A stretch of DNA of 64,000 nt from SP197 sp965242595 (GTDB lineage: Bacteria > Pseudomonadota > Alphaproteobacteria > SP197), in the NCBI GenBank assembly GCA_965242595.1, contig OZ251464.1, positions 2,046,001-2,110,000 on the forward strand. The letters are read 5' to 3'. Below are positions 16,712-25,878 of this stretch, piece after piece. The stretch's first letter is position 1, and each line of letters opens with the position of its first letter. Below the pieces are notes generated by a model. It was not told the DNA's origin and did not search any database. It was given only the letters and a program-made list of their open reading frames with translations. Made by a program: the position numbers and the translations under genes.

Positions 16712-18290
16712 CGACCAGGCCCTCCACGGCGACGAAGACGGCGAGGCAGGTCGCCGCCAGCAGCAGCGCCAGCACCGCCGCCTCGTCCATGCGATAGCTG
16801 CCCAGGGCGCGGTAAAGCAGCAGGGAAAGGGTCGCCTCCCGCTCGCTGCCGATCAGCGCGATCGCCGTCAGGTCGCCGGTGGCCAGCGCCGCCGCCAGGG
16901 CCAGGGCGGTTGCGGCCGGGCGCCGCGCCTCCTGCCATTCCACATGCCGCAGCCGCGCCCAGCCGGCCATGCCCAGGCCGGCGCACAGGCGGTCGTGGTG
17001 TTCGGCGCAGCGGCGCATGGCCGGCCCCAACAGGCGAATGGCATAGGGCATGGCGACCATGCCGTTGACCAGCGCCGCCAGCGGCAGCGCCCAGACGAAC
17101 ACCCCCAGCGGCAGCAGCAGGACGAACAGGCCCGCGCCCAGCACCACCGGCGAGACCACCAGGGTGAGGCTGGCCGCCAGTTCCAGCCGGTCGGCGCGGC
17201 CGGGCCGGCCCTGGCGCACGGCGATGTCGCGGCTGGTGGCGACCAGCGCCGCGCCGGCCGCCAGGGCGACCAGGCCGGCGCCGGCGCCCACGGCCAGGCT
17301 GCGCAGCAGCGCCAGCCACACCTGCGGCCGTTGCAGCACCTCGACGACGGGGCCGGTGACGCCGGCGAGAAGGATCGCGGCCAGGGGCGCGGCGACGAAG
17401 ACGCCGCCGGCGGCCAGAACGGCCGCATCCGCCGCCCGCCCCAGGGGCGAGAGCGCATCGGGCCTGGCCGCCCAGCGCCCTTCGCTGGGGCGGCTGGCCG
17501 GCATGCGGGCGAAGGCGGCGAGGACGGCCGCCACCGCCGCGCACACCGCCACCTGCACGACGGCCAGGGCGACGGCGCGGGCGAGATCGAAATCGAGTCT
17601 GAGCGCCTGGTAGATGGCGACCTCCAGCGTCGCCCGCCCCGGCCCGCCGCCCAGGGCCAGCACCACCGTGAAGCTGGTGAAGCACAGCAGGAAGACGAGG
17701 CCGGCGATCCCCGGCAGCAGCTGGGCCAGGCGCGGCCATTCGATCAGGCGGAAGATGGCGCCAGAGGCCATGCCCAGCTGGCTGGCCAGGCGCCAGTTTT
17801 CCGGCGGGATCGCCTGCCATGCCGGCAGCAGCAGGCGCACGGCCAGCGGCATGTTGAAGAAGACATGGGCCAGCAGAATGCCGGCAAGGCCGTAGAGCGG
17901 CGGCGGCCCGCCCAGCTCCAGCGTTCGCAGCATGGCGCCCACGGCGCCGTTCCGCCCCCACACGGCGGCGATGCCGAACACGGCGACGATGGCCGGCAGC
18001 ACCAGCGGCAGGCCCAGCAGATCGACGAACAGGCGGCGTCCGGGAAAGCGCGCGCGCCGCGCCAGCGCCCGGGCGACGGGAACGGCGAAGGCCAGCGCCA
18101 GCAGGGTGGAAAGCCCGGCCTGCATGACGGTGAAGCGCAAGGCCCGCGCCAGATAGGGATCCAGCAGCGCGGCCGGCGCCAGGCGCGGCCCCGCCGCCGC
18201 CAGCGCCGCCAGCGCCACGGTGGCCGTTCCCAGCGTGAAGGCCAGCGCCGCCAGGCCCGGCCACAGCAGCGGCCGGTAGCCGACCGTCAT
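16692..18290 (-). CDS. thiP: Thiamine ABC transporter permease
   Basis: ThiP is the two-domain inner-membrane permease of the thiamine importer. The 532-residue protein is rich in transmembrane helices (about 11-12) and contains two binding-protein-dependent permease modules: PENWRLASQLGMASG in the first half and CAGLGMAGWARLRHVEW in the second. The start MTVGYRPLLWPG at 18290 overlaps the thiB stop (ATGA). A longer frame upstream is only the shifted thiB sequence and is rejected. Expression should follow the TPP riboswitch upstream of thiB. Confidence 0.9.
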   Translation of the reverse strand: MTVGYRPLLWPGLAALAFTLGTATVALAALAAAGPRLAPAALLDPYLARALRFTVMQAGLSTLLALAFAVPVARALARRARFPGRRLFVDLLGLPLVLPAIVAVFGIAAVWGRNGAVGAMLRTLELGGPPPLYGLAGILLAHVFFNMPLAVRLLLPAWQAIPPENWRLASQLGMASGAIFRLIEWPRLAQLLPGIAGLVFLLCFTSFTVVLALGGGPGRATLEVAIYQALRLDFDLARAVALAVVQVAVCAAVAAVLAAFARMPASRPSEGRWAARPDALSPLGRAADAAVLAAGGVFVAAPLAAILLAGVTGPVVEVLQRPQVWLALLRSLAVGAGAGLVALAAGAALVATSRDIAVRQGRPGRADRLELAASLTLVVSPVVLGAGLFVLLLPLGVFVWALPLAALVNGMVAMPYAIRLLGPAMRRCAEHHDRLCAGLGMAGWARLRHVEWQEARRPAATALALAAALATGDLTAIALIGSEREATLSLLLYRALGSYRMDEAAVLALLLAATCLAVFVAVEGLVGGRARA

Positions 18291-19285
18291 GGACCGGCCA
18301 TCGCCTCCAGCCATTCCTGCGTCCAGGCGCGGCGGTTCTGGGCCACCCGTTCCGCATCCAGCAGCAGCGCCCCGGGCGGGCGCGGCAGCTCCTGGAAGGC
18401 CTGGGGCAGGCCCTCCCGCGGGGCCAGGGCGGGATACATCCAGTTGCCGGTGGGGATGACATCCTGGAAGGCCGGGGTGAGCACGAAGGCCAGGAAATCG
18501 CGGGCCAGGTCCGGCCGGGCGCTGTGGGCCGCCATCGCCGCCACCTCCACCTGCATATAGTGGCCTTCGGGGAAGATCAGCGCCCGATAGCGGTCTTCGT
18601 CTTCCACCATGCGGTGATAGGCGGGCGAGGTGGTGTAGCTCAGCACCATCGGCGCCTCGCCGGCCAGGAACAGGCCATAGGCCTCGCTCCAGCCCCTGGT
18701 GACGGTGAGCACGCGGGCGGAAAGCCGTTGCCAGGCGGCGGCGGCATGGTCGCCATAGACCGCCTTCAGCCACAGCATCAGGCCCAGGCCGGGGGTGCTG
18801 GAGCGGGGATCCTGCACGATCAGCTGCGGTTGCGCCGCGCCCGAGGTCAGGGCCGCCAGGGTGGCGGGCGGGCTGGCCAGGGTGGCGCTGTCATAGACGA
18901 TGGCGAAATAGCCCCAATCGAAGGGCACGAAGGCGGGGTCGTCCCACGGGATGGGGAGCGACAGCTCCGGCAGCTCCAGGCCGTGGTCCCGCACCAGGCC
19001 TTCCGCCCTGGCCTCGGCCATCAGGTTGTTGTCGAGGCCCAGCACCACATCGGCCGGGCTGTCGTCGCCTTCCAGGCGCAGCCGGGCGAGCAGCAGGGCG
19101 GCATCGCCCACCGCCACCCATTCCAGCTCGCAGCCGCAGCGTTGCCGCCAGGCCTCGGCGATGGCGGGGCCCGGCCCCCATTCGGCGACGAAGGAATCGT
19201 AGGTATAGACCGTCAGCGTCCCGGCGCGGGCGGGCGCGATGGCGAAGATGGCGGCCGCGCAGGCGGCAAGGGCGAATCGCAACAT
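18287..19285 (-). CDS. thiB: Thiamine ABC transporter substrate-binding protein
   Basis: ThiB is the periplasmic receptor for thiamine and its phosphates. The 332-residue protein has a signal peptide (MLRFALAACAAAIFAI..., cleavage near ARA-G). The mature start is TLTVYTYDSFVAEWGPG, a hallmark of ThiB, and conserved segments PFDWGYFAIVYD and PSSTPGLGLMLW-like follow. Length matches the family. It is the first gene of thiBPQ and lies just downstream of a TPP riboswitch, so thiamine diphosphate should repress it. Confidence 0.93.
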   Translation of the reverse strand: MLRFALAACAAAIFAIAPARAGTLTVYTYDSFVAEWGPGPAIAEAWRQRCGCELEWVAVGDAALLLARLRLEGDDSPADVVLGLDNNLMAEARAEGLVRDHGLELPELSLPIPWDDPAFVPFDWGYFAIVYDSATLASPPATLAALTSGAAQPQLIVQDPRSSTPGLGLMLWLKAVYGDHAAAAWQRLSARVLTVTRGWSEAYGLFLAGEAPMVLSYTTSPAYHRMVEDEDRYRALIFPEGHYMQVEVAAMAAHSARPDLARDFLAFVLTPAFQDVIPTGNWMYPALAPREGLPQAFQELPRPPGALLLDAERVAQNRRAWTQEWLEAMAGP

Positions 19286-19368
19286 GTGTCCTCCTCGGGC
19301 ATGGGGTCATGCCGGGTGAAGGGCTGGCCGGGCGAAGGGCGGGGCGTTGCGTTGGGAGCGCGTCGCCT

Positions 19369-19455
19369 CAATCCCTACGCCGGCATGACCCGGATCAGGT
19401 TCGACGGGTCGGCGCGTCATGCGCGCCTCTCAGCCCGGAAGGGCTCCCCGTGAGT
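19369..19455 (-). promoter_or_regulatory. TPP (THI-box) riboswitch
   Basis: Read on the minus strand, the stretch shows the THI-element landmarks in order: a 5' stem ending ggggagccc, then ggctgagaggcgcgc, a variable hairpin, and cgaacctgatccgg, closing at the 3' side with gtagggat. CTGAGA and AACCTGATC are the thiamine-diphosphate pocket sequences. It lies about 85 bases upstream of the thiB start, as expected for repression of thiBPQ when thiamine diphosphate is abundant. Confidence 0.95.
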
Positions 19456-19511
19456 GACGGCGCGAAGGATAGGGCCCGGCGGCGGGGCGCGCAAGGGGCG
19501 GGCGGCGGAAT

Positions 19512-20264
19512 TCAGCCCAGCGCCACCATCAGCGCGGAAACGCAGAGCAGGAAGCCCAGGGCGATGCGGCGCCAGAGGCGGGCGCCACCGGCAGCGAAGC
19601 CCCTCATGCCGATCCAGGTGCCGGCGAGGACGAAGGGGAGCAGCGCGGCCGAGCGGGCGGCTGCGGCCTTATCGACGGCGCCATGGGCGATCAGCGCGCC
19701 CATGGTGGCCACCGAAAGCAGGAAGAAGACGCCCACCAGATTGGCGCGGGCGACGATGGGGGCGTGGCCGCCCTGGCCGGCGCGGGCCAGCTGATAGAGC
19801 ACCACCGGCGGGCCGCCGATGCCGACGCCGGCGTTGAGAAAGCCGGCCAGCAGACCGACGGTGGCATGGGTGGCGGCGTTGCGCGGGCCGCGATAGTGCC
19901 AGCCGGCCAGCAGGGCCAGGGTGCAGACGATCACCATGGCGGCGATGGCCCGGCGCATGACGTCGGGCGGCGCATGAACCAGCACCCAGGCGCCCAGCGG
20001 CACGGTGAGGGCGGCGGCGGCGGCCAGGATCGCCACCTCGCGGCGGTCGATCCAGCGCCAGGTGCTGCCCAGCATGCGGATGCCGCCCACCAGCCCCATG
20101 GCGGTGACGATGGGCACCGCCTCGACCGGCGCGAACAGCAGCGCCAGCACCGGCGTCATCAGCAGATTGAGGCCGAAGCCGGTGAAACCGCTGACGGTCG
20201 CCGCCACCAGCCCGGTGGCGGCGGCGGCGGCCAGCTCGAGGGTCAGCAGGTCGGCCAGGGGCAC
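19512..20264 (-). CDS. TSUP-family (TauE/SafE) membrane transporter
   Basis: The 250-residue protein has about eight hydrophobic helices and the two TauE/SafE half-repeats (ATVSGFTGFGLNLLMTP and LNAGVGIGGPPVVLY). Members export sulfite, sulfoacetate or related anions; the substrate here is unknown. It starts with GTG at 20264, three bases after the stop of the lyase-like gene, so the two are probably one operon. If the lyase-like protein makes an organic anion, this could be its exporter, but that is speculation. Confidence 0.85.
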   Translation of the reverse strand: MPLADLLTLELAAAAATGLVAATVSGFTGFGLNLLMTPVLALLFAPVEAVPIVTAMGLVGGIRMLGSTWRWIDRREVAILAAAAALTVPLGAWVLVHAPPDVMRRAIAAMVIVCTLALLAGWHYRGPRNAATHATVGLLAGFLNAGVGIGGPPVVLYQLARAGQGGHAPIVARANLVGVFFLLSVATMGALIAHGAVDKAAAARSAALLPFVLAGTWIGMRGFAAGGARLWRRIALGFLLCVSALMVALG

Positions 20265-20267
20265 CGC

Positions 20268-21722
20268 TTATGCCGCCCGGGCGGCGGCGGGGTAGATGCG
20301 CGCGCGCAGCCTTTCGGCCAGGGCGGCGACGACCGGGCCGAAGGCCTGGCGCCTTTCCAGCGCGCCCACCGCCTGGCGCACCTCGCCGGCCAGGGCGGCC
20401 AGCGGCGCGGGGGTGGGGCGGGAGGTGACATCCAGGGCGCGCAGGGCGATGGGCGCCAGGCTGGCCAGGGCCATATCGAGACAGCCGCCGGCGGCCTCCT
20501 GCTTGCGCCAGGCGAGGAAGACCGGGCTGGCCACGTCGTTCTGGCCGAAGCCGCCGGATTCGCTGCCCGGCAGCAGGGTCGCCTGGGCGTGAAGCCTGGC
20601 CTCCTCCTCATAGCCGGTCTGGGCCATGGGCAGGCAGCCCATATAGCCGCGGCGGGGATCGGCGCCTTCTTCGGCCAGCAGCTGGTCGGGCAGCAGGGAG
20701 ATGCGCCCGTCCAGCAGCTTGGCGCCGTGGCGTTCGGCCAGCACGCACAGATTGGCATAGGCGGCCGTCAGCGCGTCCATGGCCAGCACCGCATGGGGGT
20801 TGTGATAGCCGCCGGTGGAGACGAAATATCCGTCCCCTTCGTCTTGCGGGCCGACCCAGACCGGGTTGTCGGTGACCGCTTGCAGCGCCTGGCCCGCCGC
20901 CTCTTCCGCCAGCAGCGCCGCGCGCCGCGCCTGGCCCAGCATGCGGGGCAGGATGCGATAGCTGACCGGCGCCTGATAGGGCCGGCGGCGCCCGCCATGG
21001 CCGCCGGCGATCAGGGCGCGCAGGGTGGCGAGCGCCCAGGCGTCGTGGGGGTCGTTCCAGTAGGCCTCCAGCGCCGGGTCGAGATGGCCCAGCGGCGCGT
21101 CGAAGCCTTCGAAGGAAAGCGCGAACGCCTCGCCCGCCACGGCGAGGCGCCCGGCCGCCGCCAGGGCCGCATCGACGATCAGGCCGGTGGCCGAAGGCGA
21201 GCCGTTGATGAGGCACATCACGTCCTTTTCCTCCGGCTCTACCCGTTCCACCAGGCCCGTGAACAGGTGGCTGAGCGCGAGGATTTCGCCCGCCCCGCCC
21301 TGGCCCCGGGCCGGCAGGGGCGGCAGGGGGCCATCCAGCATGGCGGCGACCGCCTGGGCGATGGCGGGCGAGACGGCGGCGTGGCCTTCGACGAAATTGG
21401 CGAGGCGGGCGAAGACGATGGCCCGCGCCACCCGTTCGGGCAGCGTCTCGCCCCAGGAGGCGGCGGCGCTGGCCGGCGGCATCCTGGCCCATTGCCTGCG
21501 TTCCGCCGGCTTCAGCTTGTGGCGGGCGAGCTGGCCGGCGCCGGTGGTGACGCCGTAGATGGTGACGTCGGGGTCGCGTTCCAGGATGCGCCGCAGGCGG
21601 CGGCGGCCCTCGGCCATGGCGGCCAGCGCGGCGGGCGCCAACTCTACGCCTTCGCCCTGCCAGGCGACGCGGCGGGCGGCCTCCAGAGTCAGATCCGCCC
21701 GCGTTGCGACGACGATGGCCAT
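20268..21722 (-). CDS. Histidine-ammonia-lyase-like protein lacking the canonical MIO triad
   Basis: The 484-residue protein has the aromatic amino-acid lyase fold: YGVTTGAGQLA (the Tyr loop), VTDNPVW, and RILPRMLGQ. Where the family has GASGD, whose Ala-Ser-Gly cyclises to the MIO electrophile, this protein has GGAGE (residues 142-146), so the serine is missing. It may use another chemistry or be a non-lyase relative. The start is ATG at 21722; upstream in-frame ATGs lie before any SD-like sequence. It heads a probable two-gene operon with the TSUP transporter. The substrate is unknown, and hut genes are not nearby. Confidence 0.75.
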   Translation of the reverse strand: MAIVVATRADLTLEAARRVAWQGEGVELAPAALAAMAEGRRRLRRILERDPDVTIYGVTTGAGQLARHKLKPAERRQWARMPPASAAASWGETLPERVARAIVFARLANFVEGHAAVSPAIAQAVAAMLDGPLPPLPARGQGGAGEILALSHLFTGLVERVEPEEKDVMCLINGSPSATGLIVDAALAAAGRLAVAGEAFALSFEGFDAPLGHLDPALEAYWNDPHDAWALATLRALIAGGHGGRRRPYQAPVSYRILPRMLGQARRAALLAEEAAGQALQAVTDNPVWVGPQDEGDGYFVSTGGYHNPHAVLAMDALTAAYANLCVLAERHGAKLLDGRISLLPDQLLAEEGADPRRGYMGCLPMAQTGYEEEARLHAQATLLPGSESGGFGQNDVASPVFLAWRKQEAAGGCLDMALASLAPIALRALDVTSRPTPAPLAALAGEVRQAVGALERRQAFGPVVAALAERLRARIYPAAARAA

Positions 21723-21891
21723 GGCTGGCTCTCCCGGCTGCCGGAGGGCGCAAGACACCACGGCCGGGCGCGATTCGCAATGAACCATGGGGACCCGCGG
21801 GGACCCGCGGCGGCTCATGCCGGCGGCGGCGCGCCAGGCGGCGTGCTACATGGGACTACATGGGCGCGACGGGCAGCGGGAGGGGCGGCCC

Positions 21892-22353
21892 ATGGCCTTT
21901 GAGCATCTTGCCGTCCCGCTGGCGGCGGCCTTTCCCTGTCTGCTGGCGCTGGCGGCCGTCTGCGACCTGGCGCGGCGGCGCATCGACAACCGGCTGAGCC
22001 TGGCCCTGGCCGCGCTTTATCCACCCGCGGCGCTGGCGGGCGGGGCCGATGTGGGGACCGTCGCCTGGCATGGGGTGGCCGGGGCGGCGGTGCTGGCGGC
22101 GGGGTTCGGCGCCTTTGCGCGCGGCCTGATGGCGGGCGGCGACGCCAAGCTGCTGGCGGCGGTCGCCTGCTGGACCGGCTTTGCCGCCCTGCCCGCCTTT
22201 CTGCTGCTGGCGGCCCTGGTGGGCGGGTTTTGCGCCCTGGCCCTGCTGGCCTTCGGCAGGGCCGGGCGCGAGCTGCCGCTGGCCCCGGCCATCGCCGCCG
22301 CCGGGCTGGCCGTGATGCCGCAGCTGGAGGCGGTGGCGGCGTTGGGGGTGTGA
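21892..22353 (+). CDS. A24-family prepilin peptidase, CpaA/TadV-like
   Basis: The 153-residue membrane protein shows both catalytic aspartates of the A24 prepilin peptidases: one in VCDLARRRIDNRLS and one in MAGGDAKLLAA. It has about five to six hydrophobic helices and no methyltransferase domain, which fits the short CpaA/TadV type that processes Flp pilins. ATG at 21892 is chosen because the longer upstream frame has poor membrane-protein composition. No other tad or pilin gene lies in the window, so its substrate is encoded elsewhere. Confidence 0.85.
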   Translation: MAFEHLAVPLAAAFPCLLALAAVCDLARRRIDNRLSLALAALYPPAALAGGADVGTVAWHGVAGAAVLAAGFGAFARGLMAGGDAKLLAAVACWTGFAALPAFLLLAALVGGFCALALLAFGRAGRELPLAPAIAAAGLAVMPQLEAVAALGV

Positions 22354-22400
22354 GGAGAGAAAAGCGAGTAAAAGAGTGAAGATGGTGATACCATACTGTC

Positions 22401-23135
22401 TTATTCGGAGAACATTCTGTCTTGAAGCACCATAACAAGCGAATCTCCAAAAGCACCAAACATGTCAATATCTCTATGTACTTCATGGGGACCTCTAGAT
22501 CGCACGGCACCCAAGGAATGAGCAACGTTGTTCCGCAATTGAAAAAAGTCCTTAAGGCTTTTCAACAGCTGCTCATGTGATTTCGTTTCCTCTCCTGCAC
22601 CAAAATTAAAATGTTGGATCATAGGACTCCTTTTCGCAATATCCTCACATATATTGTTTATACCGCCCAACTTGAACAGATCATTTATCTGATCCGGCCG
22701 CATATGATTTTCATTGTAGATAAATCTCTCATAAATATCCTGGGACAAGTCACCACCGCAAAATTTATAGGCAACATCAAATATGACTTTCGCATTCAGA
22801 GGCACATAATTCCTCGAATCAGAAGTCAAATTTTTATCGATTTTAATGCGAGACAATTTCCTTGTTGCTTGCTGCCAAACATTCTTCACTAGCGGTGTGG
22901 GTATATTCCTAATTGTTGAATTAGCGTTTCCAATCACAGATCGAACACATTCCCGTGCCATCTGCCGTGTAAATTCTTCGAATGTTGCTGCTAACAAAAG
23001 TGTTGCAGAGTTGATGAATACAACCCGAACCCGTGGATTGCTTGGGCGATGAGTCTTGGTGATATCGACCAAAGATCGAATTATACACAGATCATCACAA
23101 AAGTCTTCGGTAATAGAGGAAAAATCCGAGGCCAT
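22401..23135 (-). CDS. HEPN-domain protein, MAE_28990/MAE_18760-like, candidate RNase
   Basis: The 244-residue protein ends with the HEPN signature R-x4-H at R201-H206 (LRNNVAHSLG). Its N-terminal half (INSATLLLAATFEEFTRQMARE) fits the RiboL-PSP-HEPN type. HEPN proteins are often metal-independent RNases that act as toxins or defence effectors. It starts nine bases after the DUF262 stop in the same operon. The DNA is visibly AT-rich against GC-rich flanks, a sign of recent transfer. The effector role is inferred from motif and context, not shown. Confidence 0.75.
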   Translation of the reverse strand: MASDFSSITEDFCDDLCIIRSLVDITKTHRPSNPRVRVVFINSATLLLAATFEEFTRQMARECVRSVIGNANSTIRNIPTPLVKNVWQQATRKLSRIKIDKNLTSDSRNYVPLNAKVIFDVAYKFCGGDLSQDIYERFIYNENHMRPDQINDLFKLGGINNICEDIAKRSPMIQHFNFGAGEETKSHEQLLKSLKDFFQLRNNVAHSLGAVRSRGPHEVHRDIDMFGAFGDSLVMVLQDRMFSE

Positions 23136-23144
23136 ACCAAGATC

Positions 23145-24332
23145 TCACTGGCCAAGAAACACCATGCGCATCAACTCGACTCTATTTCGTATCGACTCGG
23201 CTGTATTTTTCCTTCCAGTAAGAATTGTCAAGGTATCTTCTTCGCCTAAAGCTTTCTGCATGCGTTCACGAACACCTCCTTTGTCTATGCTTATTTTGTG
23301 GCGACTTTCCCAAAGGTTGTTTATGGCAACCATCGACGCATCATATATCGCAGCCGACAATTGTCCACGCCTTCGTCCACGCTTTGGTGGTAAAAGAAAA
23401 GGTCGACGATTGAAAAGCTTGTAAAGGAACTTCAATCTCTCTTCATACTCCAACCTCCATTCTTCTTTTTCTTTTGTTGATATTTTTTTCATCATTGCCC
23501 GATCAAGCATCGATTTCATCGATCCACGAATGTTAGGTTTGTCCTTGAGAGCGAAATAGCGCAGTGCAAGTTCACAATCTTGCATACTTGAATACAATCT
23601 ATTCTCTTTCCTATCTGAATTCTCATAGTAGGTTTTGGGATTTTCGTTTTCGTAGGGCGGAATACCGAATACTTTTGTGAAGATAGGAAGCCGAGTTATA
23701 TCGATCAGCATATCATTGAAACAGCCCGGATTCATAGCATTGCGTATTTCTTGAGAATTCAACTTTGTTCCGCCAGTATTTACGCGATCAAATATAAAAC
23801 GGTGCATATCAGTTAGCGTTAAGCCCTGTGAGGTATTTACAGGCCTACTCTCAAGGAGGAGCACGATAGCGGAAAGACTGGCACGATCTAATGTTCTTTT
23901 GATACGCGAAGAAAGTCTGCTATAATGATAACCGTTCAAGAATTGAAGGACAGTCAGGTTTGTTAAAGCAAATTCACCACTGAGAAATTCTTGTATAGAG
24001 TTGAGGCGTTGCTGCCCGTCCATGACTTCATAACGTGCCGCGCGGTTTTCATAAAGAAATATCGGAGGAACAGGTATGTTGAGAAGAAAAGACTCTACAA
24101 GTCGTGATTTTTGTAAAGTACTCCAGCGAAGACGCCTTTGATATTCTGGGCGAAGATTAATGACTTCACGATTATTTATCATACCATGAATCTGTGGTAA
24201 GAAAAAGTTATTGCTTTGGTACACCATTCGAGGAGCCGTATTTCTGAAGAGAGCATCTGGATCACTCTGCTCGCCAGTGATCTCAATTTCAGCGCTCTCC
24301 CCATCTTCACCTGTAATGACTTCAAGAGGCAT
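23145..24332 (-). CDS. DUF262-domain protein
   Basis: The protein carries the DUF262 core with its DGQQR motif (residues 105-109), preceded by YQRRLRWSTLQKSRLVES and followed by a helical C-terminal half. DUF262 has a ParB/sulfiredoxin-like fold and is the NTP-dependent part of GmrSD-type restriction enzymes. Here the GmrD-like half is missing and a HEPN protein follows. ATG at 24332 is preferred because aaggag lies six bases upstream. An ATG two codons earlier overlaps that SD. The start overlaps the 3' end of the AbrB gene, so the genes are coupled. Composition is AT-rich. Confidence 0.8.
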   Translation of the reverse strand: MPLEVITGEDGESAEIEITGEQSDPDALFRNTAPRMVYQSNNFFLPQIHGMINNREVINLRPEYQRRLRWSTLQKSRLVESFLLNIPVPPIFLYENRAARYEVMDGQQRLNSIQEFLSGEFALTNLTVLQFLNGYHYSRLSSRIKRTLDRASLSAIVLLLESRPVNTSQGLTLTDMHRFIFDRVNTGGTKLNSQEIRNAMNPGCFNDMLIDITRLPIFTKVFGIPPYENENPKTYYENSDRKENRLYSSMQDCELALRYFALKDKPNIRGSMKSMLDRAMMKKISTKEKEEWRLEYEERLKFLYKLFNRRPFLLPPKRGRRRGQLSAAIYDASMVAINNLWESRHKISIDKGGVRERMQKALGEEDTLTILTGRKNTAESIRNRVELMRMVFLGQ

Positions 24333-24636
24333 TTTCATCTCCTTGCAGTTTTTCACCGTTCCGTTTCTCGCGAATCGCGGCGATGGTGGCGATGGTGTCG
24401 TCCATGATCTCCTGTTCGGAACGGCCGATGTCTTCGGGCGCGGGTTCGATGTTGGTGAGGATGGCGGCTATGCGGTCGGCGGCGGCGGCGCGGTCCACTA
24501 CTGCCTTGGGCCGCAGCAGGATGCCGTCATCCACCACGCTCGCTTCCATGAGGTCGCCTTCGCGCAGGTCGATGCGGCGGCGCAGGCGGGCGGGGATGGT
24601 GACCTGGAACTTCGGTTGGACGGTGACCAGGGGCAT
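24322..24636 (-). CDS. AbrB/MazE-type antitoxin-like DNA-binding protein
   Basis: The 104-residue protein begins VTVQPKFQVTIPARLRRRIDL, the swapped-hairpin AbrB/SpoVT DNA-binding domain, with KxQVTIP and EGD conserved. Its C-terminal half is a helical tail. Such proteins usually repress their operon and neutralise a PIN-domain toxin. No PIN gene follows; DUF262 and HEPN genes do. Its GC-rich composition resembles the chromosome rather than its AT-rich partners, so it may be host-derived and captured. The 3' end overlaps the DUF262 start by 11 bases. Confidence 0.85.
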   Translation of the reverse strand: MPLVTVQPKFQVTIPARLRRRIDLREGDLMEASVVDDGILLRPKAVVDRAAAADRIAAILTNIEPAPEDIGRSEQEIMDDTIATIAAIREKRNGEKLQGDENAS

Positions 24637-24802
24637 GGCGGGTTTTCCGGAAATTCTGAAATTCGAGAATTCCTACCCGGTTTGGGCGCTGGGGGCAAGC
24701 CTGGGGGGCGGTGGGGGTGGCCCTGAGGCGGCGGTGGGATGCGTTGGGGGTGGTGGGGGTGTAGGGTGGGGTTTGGTGGGGGAGGACGGTGTGGGCGATC
24801 TC

Positions 24803-25799
24803 ATGCGCGCCATCGCCTATGACGGGGCGGGCGGGGTGGAGGTGGTTCGCCTTGTCAGCCGGCCCGTGCCGCGGCCCGGGCGGGGCGAGGTGGTGGTGAG
24901 GGTTCATGCGGCCGGCATCAACCGGCCCGATTGCCTGCAACGCCAGGGGCGCTATCCGCCGCCGCCGGGGGCCAGCGATATTCCCGGGCTGGAGGTGGCG
25001 GGCGAGGTGGTGGCCAAGGGGCCGGATTCCGAGCCGCTGGCCATCGGCGACAGGACCATGGCCCTGGTGGCGGGGGGCGGCTATGCGGAGTATTGCGTCG
25101 TGCCCGTGCCCCAGGCCCTGCCTGTGCCGGCCGGCCTTAGCATGGTGGAGGCGGCCGGCGTGCCGGAGACCTTCTTCACCGTCTGGACCAATGTTTTCCA
25201 GCGTTCGCGGCTGCGGGCGGGGGAGACCTTTCTGGCGCATGGCGGGGCGAGCGGCATCGGCACTACACGGTCATCCAGTTGGGGCCATCCAGCTGGCGCG
25301 CCAGCGCGGGGCGCGCGTGTTCGCCACCGCCGGCAGCGACGAGCGGTGCCGCGCCTGCGAGGCGCTGGGGGCCGAACGCGGCATCGACTATCGGCGCGAG
25401 GATTTCGCCGCCGTGGTGGCCGAGCTCACCGGCGGGCGGGGCGTGGATGTCATCCTGGACATGGCCGGCGGCGCGGCCATCGCCCGCAATATCCGCGCCC
25501 TGGCGGTGGAAGGCCGGCTGTGCTTCATCGCCTTTCTGGAGGGATCGCGGGCCGAGATCGACTTCCTGCCGGTGATGCTGAAGCGGGCCACCATCACCGG
25601 CTCGACCCTGCGCGCCCGCCCGGTGGCGGAGAAGGGCGCCATCGCCGCCGAGTTGCGGCGCGAGGTGCTGCCGCTGCTGGAGAGCGGGCGGGTGAAGCCG
25701 GTGGTTCATGCCAGCTTTCCCCTGGCCGAAGCCGGGCGCGCCCAGCAGGCCCTGGACGGCCACCATGTCGGCAAGATCGTGCTGGAGGTCGCCCCGTGA
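24803..25799 (+). pseudogene. Frameshifted quinone (NADPH) oxidoreductase
   Basis: The N-terminal half (MRAIAYDGAGGVEVVRLVS... HGGASGIGTT) and the C-terminal half (AIQLARQRGARVFATAGSD... HHVGKIVLEV) of a zinc-free MDR-family quinone oxidoreductase lie in different frames. The break falls at about 25265. There a 14-base segment is repeated imperfectly in tandem, and removing 16 bases restores GIGTTAIQLA exactly. The enzyme would reduce quinones with NADPH. As sequenced, the product stops after the shift. An assembly error is an alternative. Confidence 0.85.
25269..25296. repeat. 14-bp imperfect tandem duplication that breaks the oxidoreductase frame
   Basis: ggtcatccagttgg (25269-25282) is directly followed by ggccatccagctgg (25283-25296), two mismatches in fourteen. 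Together with two extra bases before the first copy, the net gain is 16 bases, which shifts the reading frame by one. Confidence 0.8.
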
Positions 25800-25878
25800 C
25801 GGGGGGCCGCTTTGCCAGCGCGGCGCCGGGGCGGCAGAATGGCCCAGATGGCCCGAATGGCTCGATGGGGAGGCGGGA

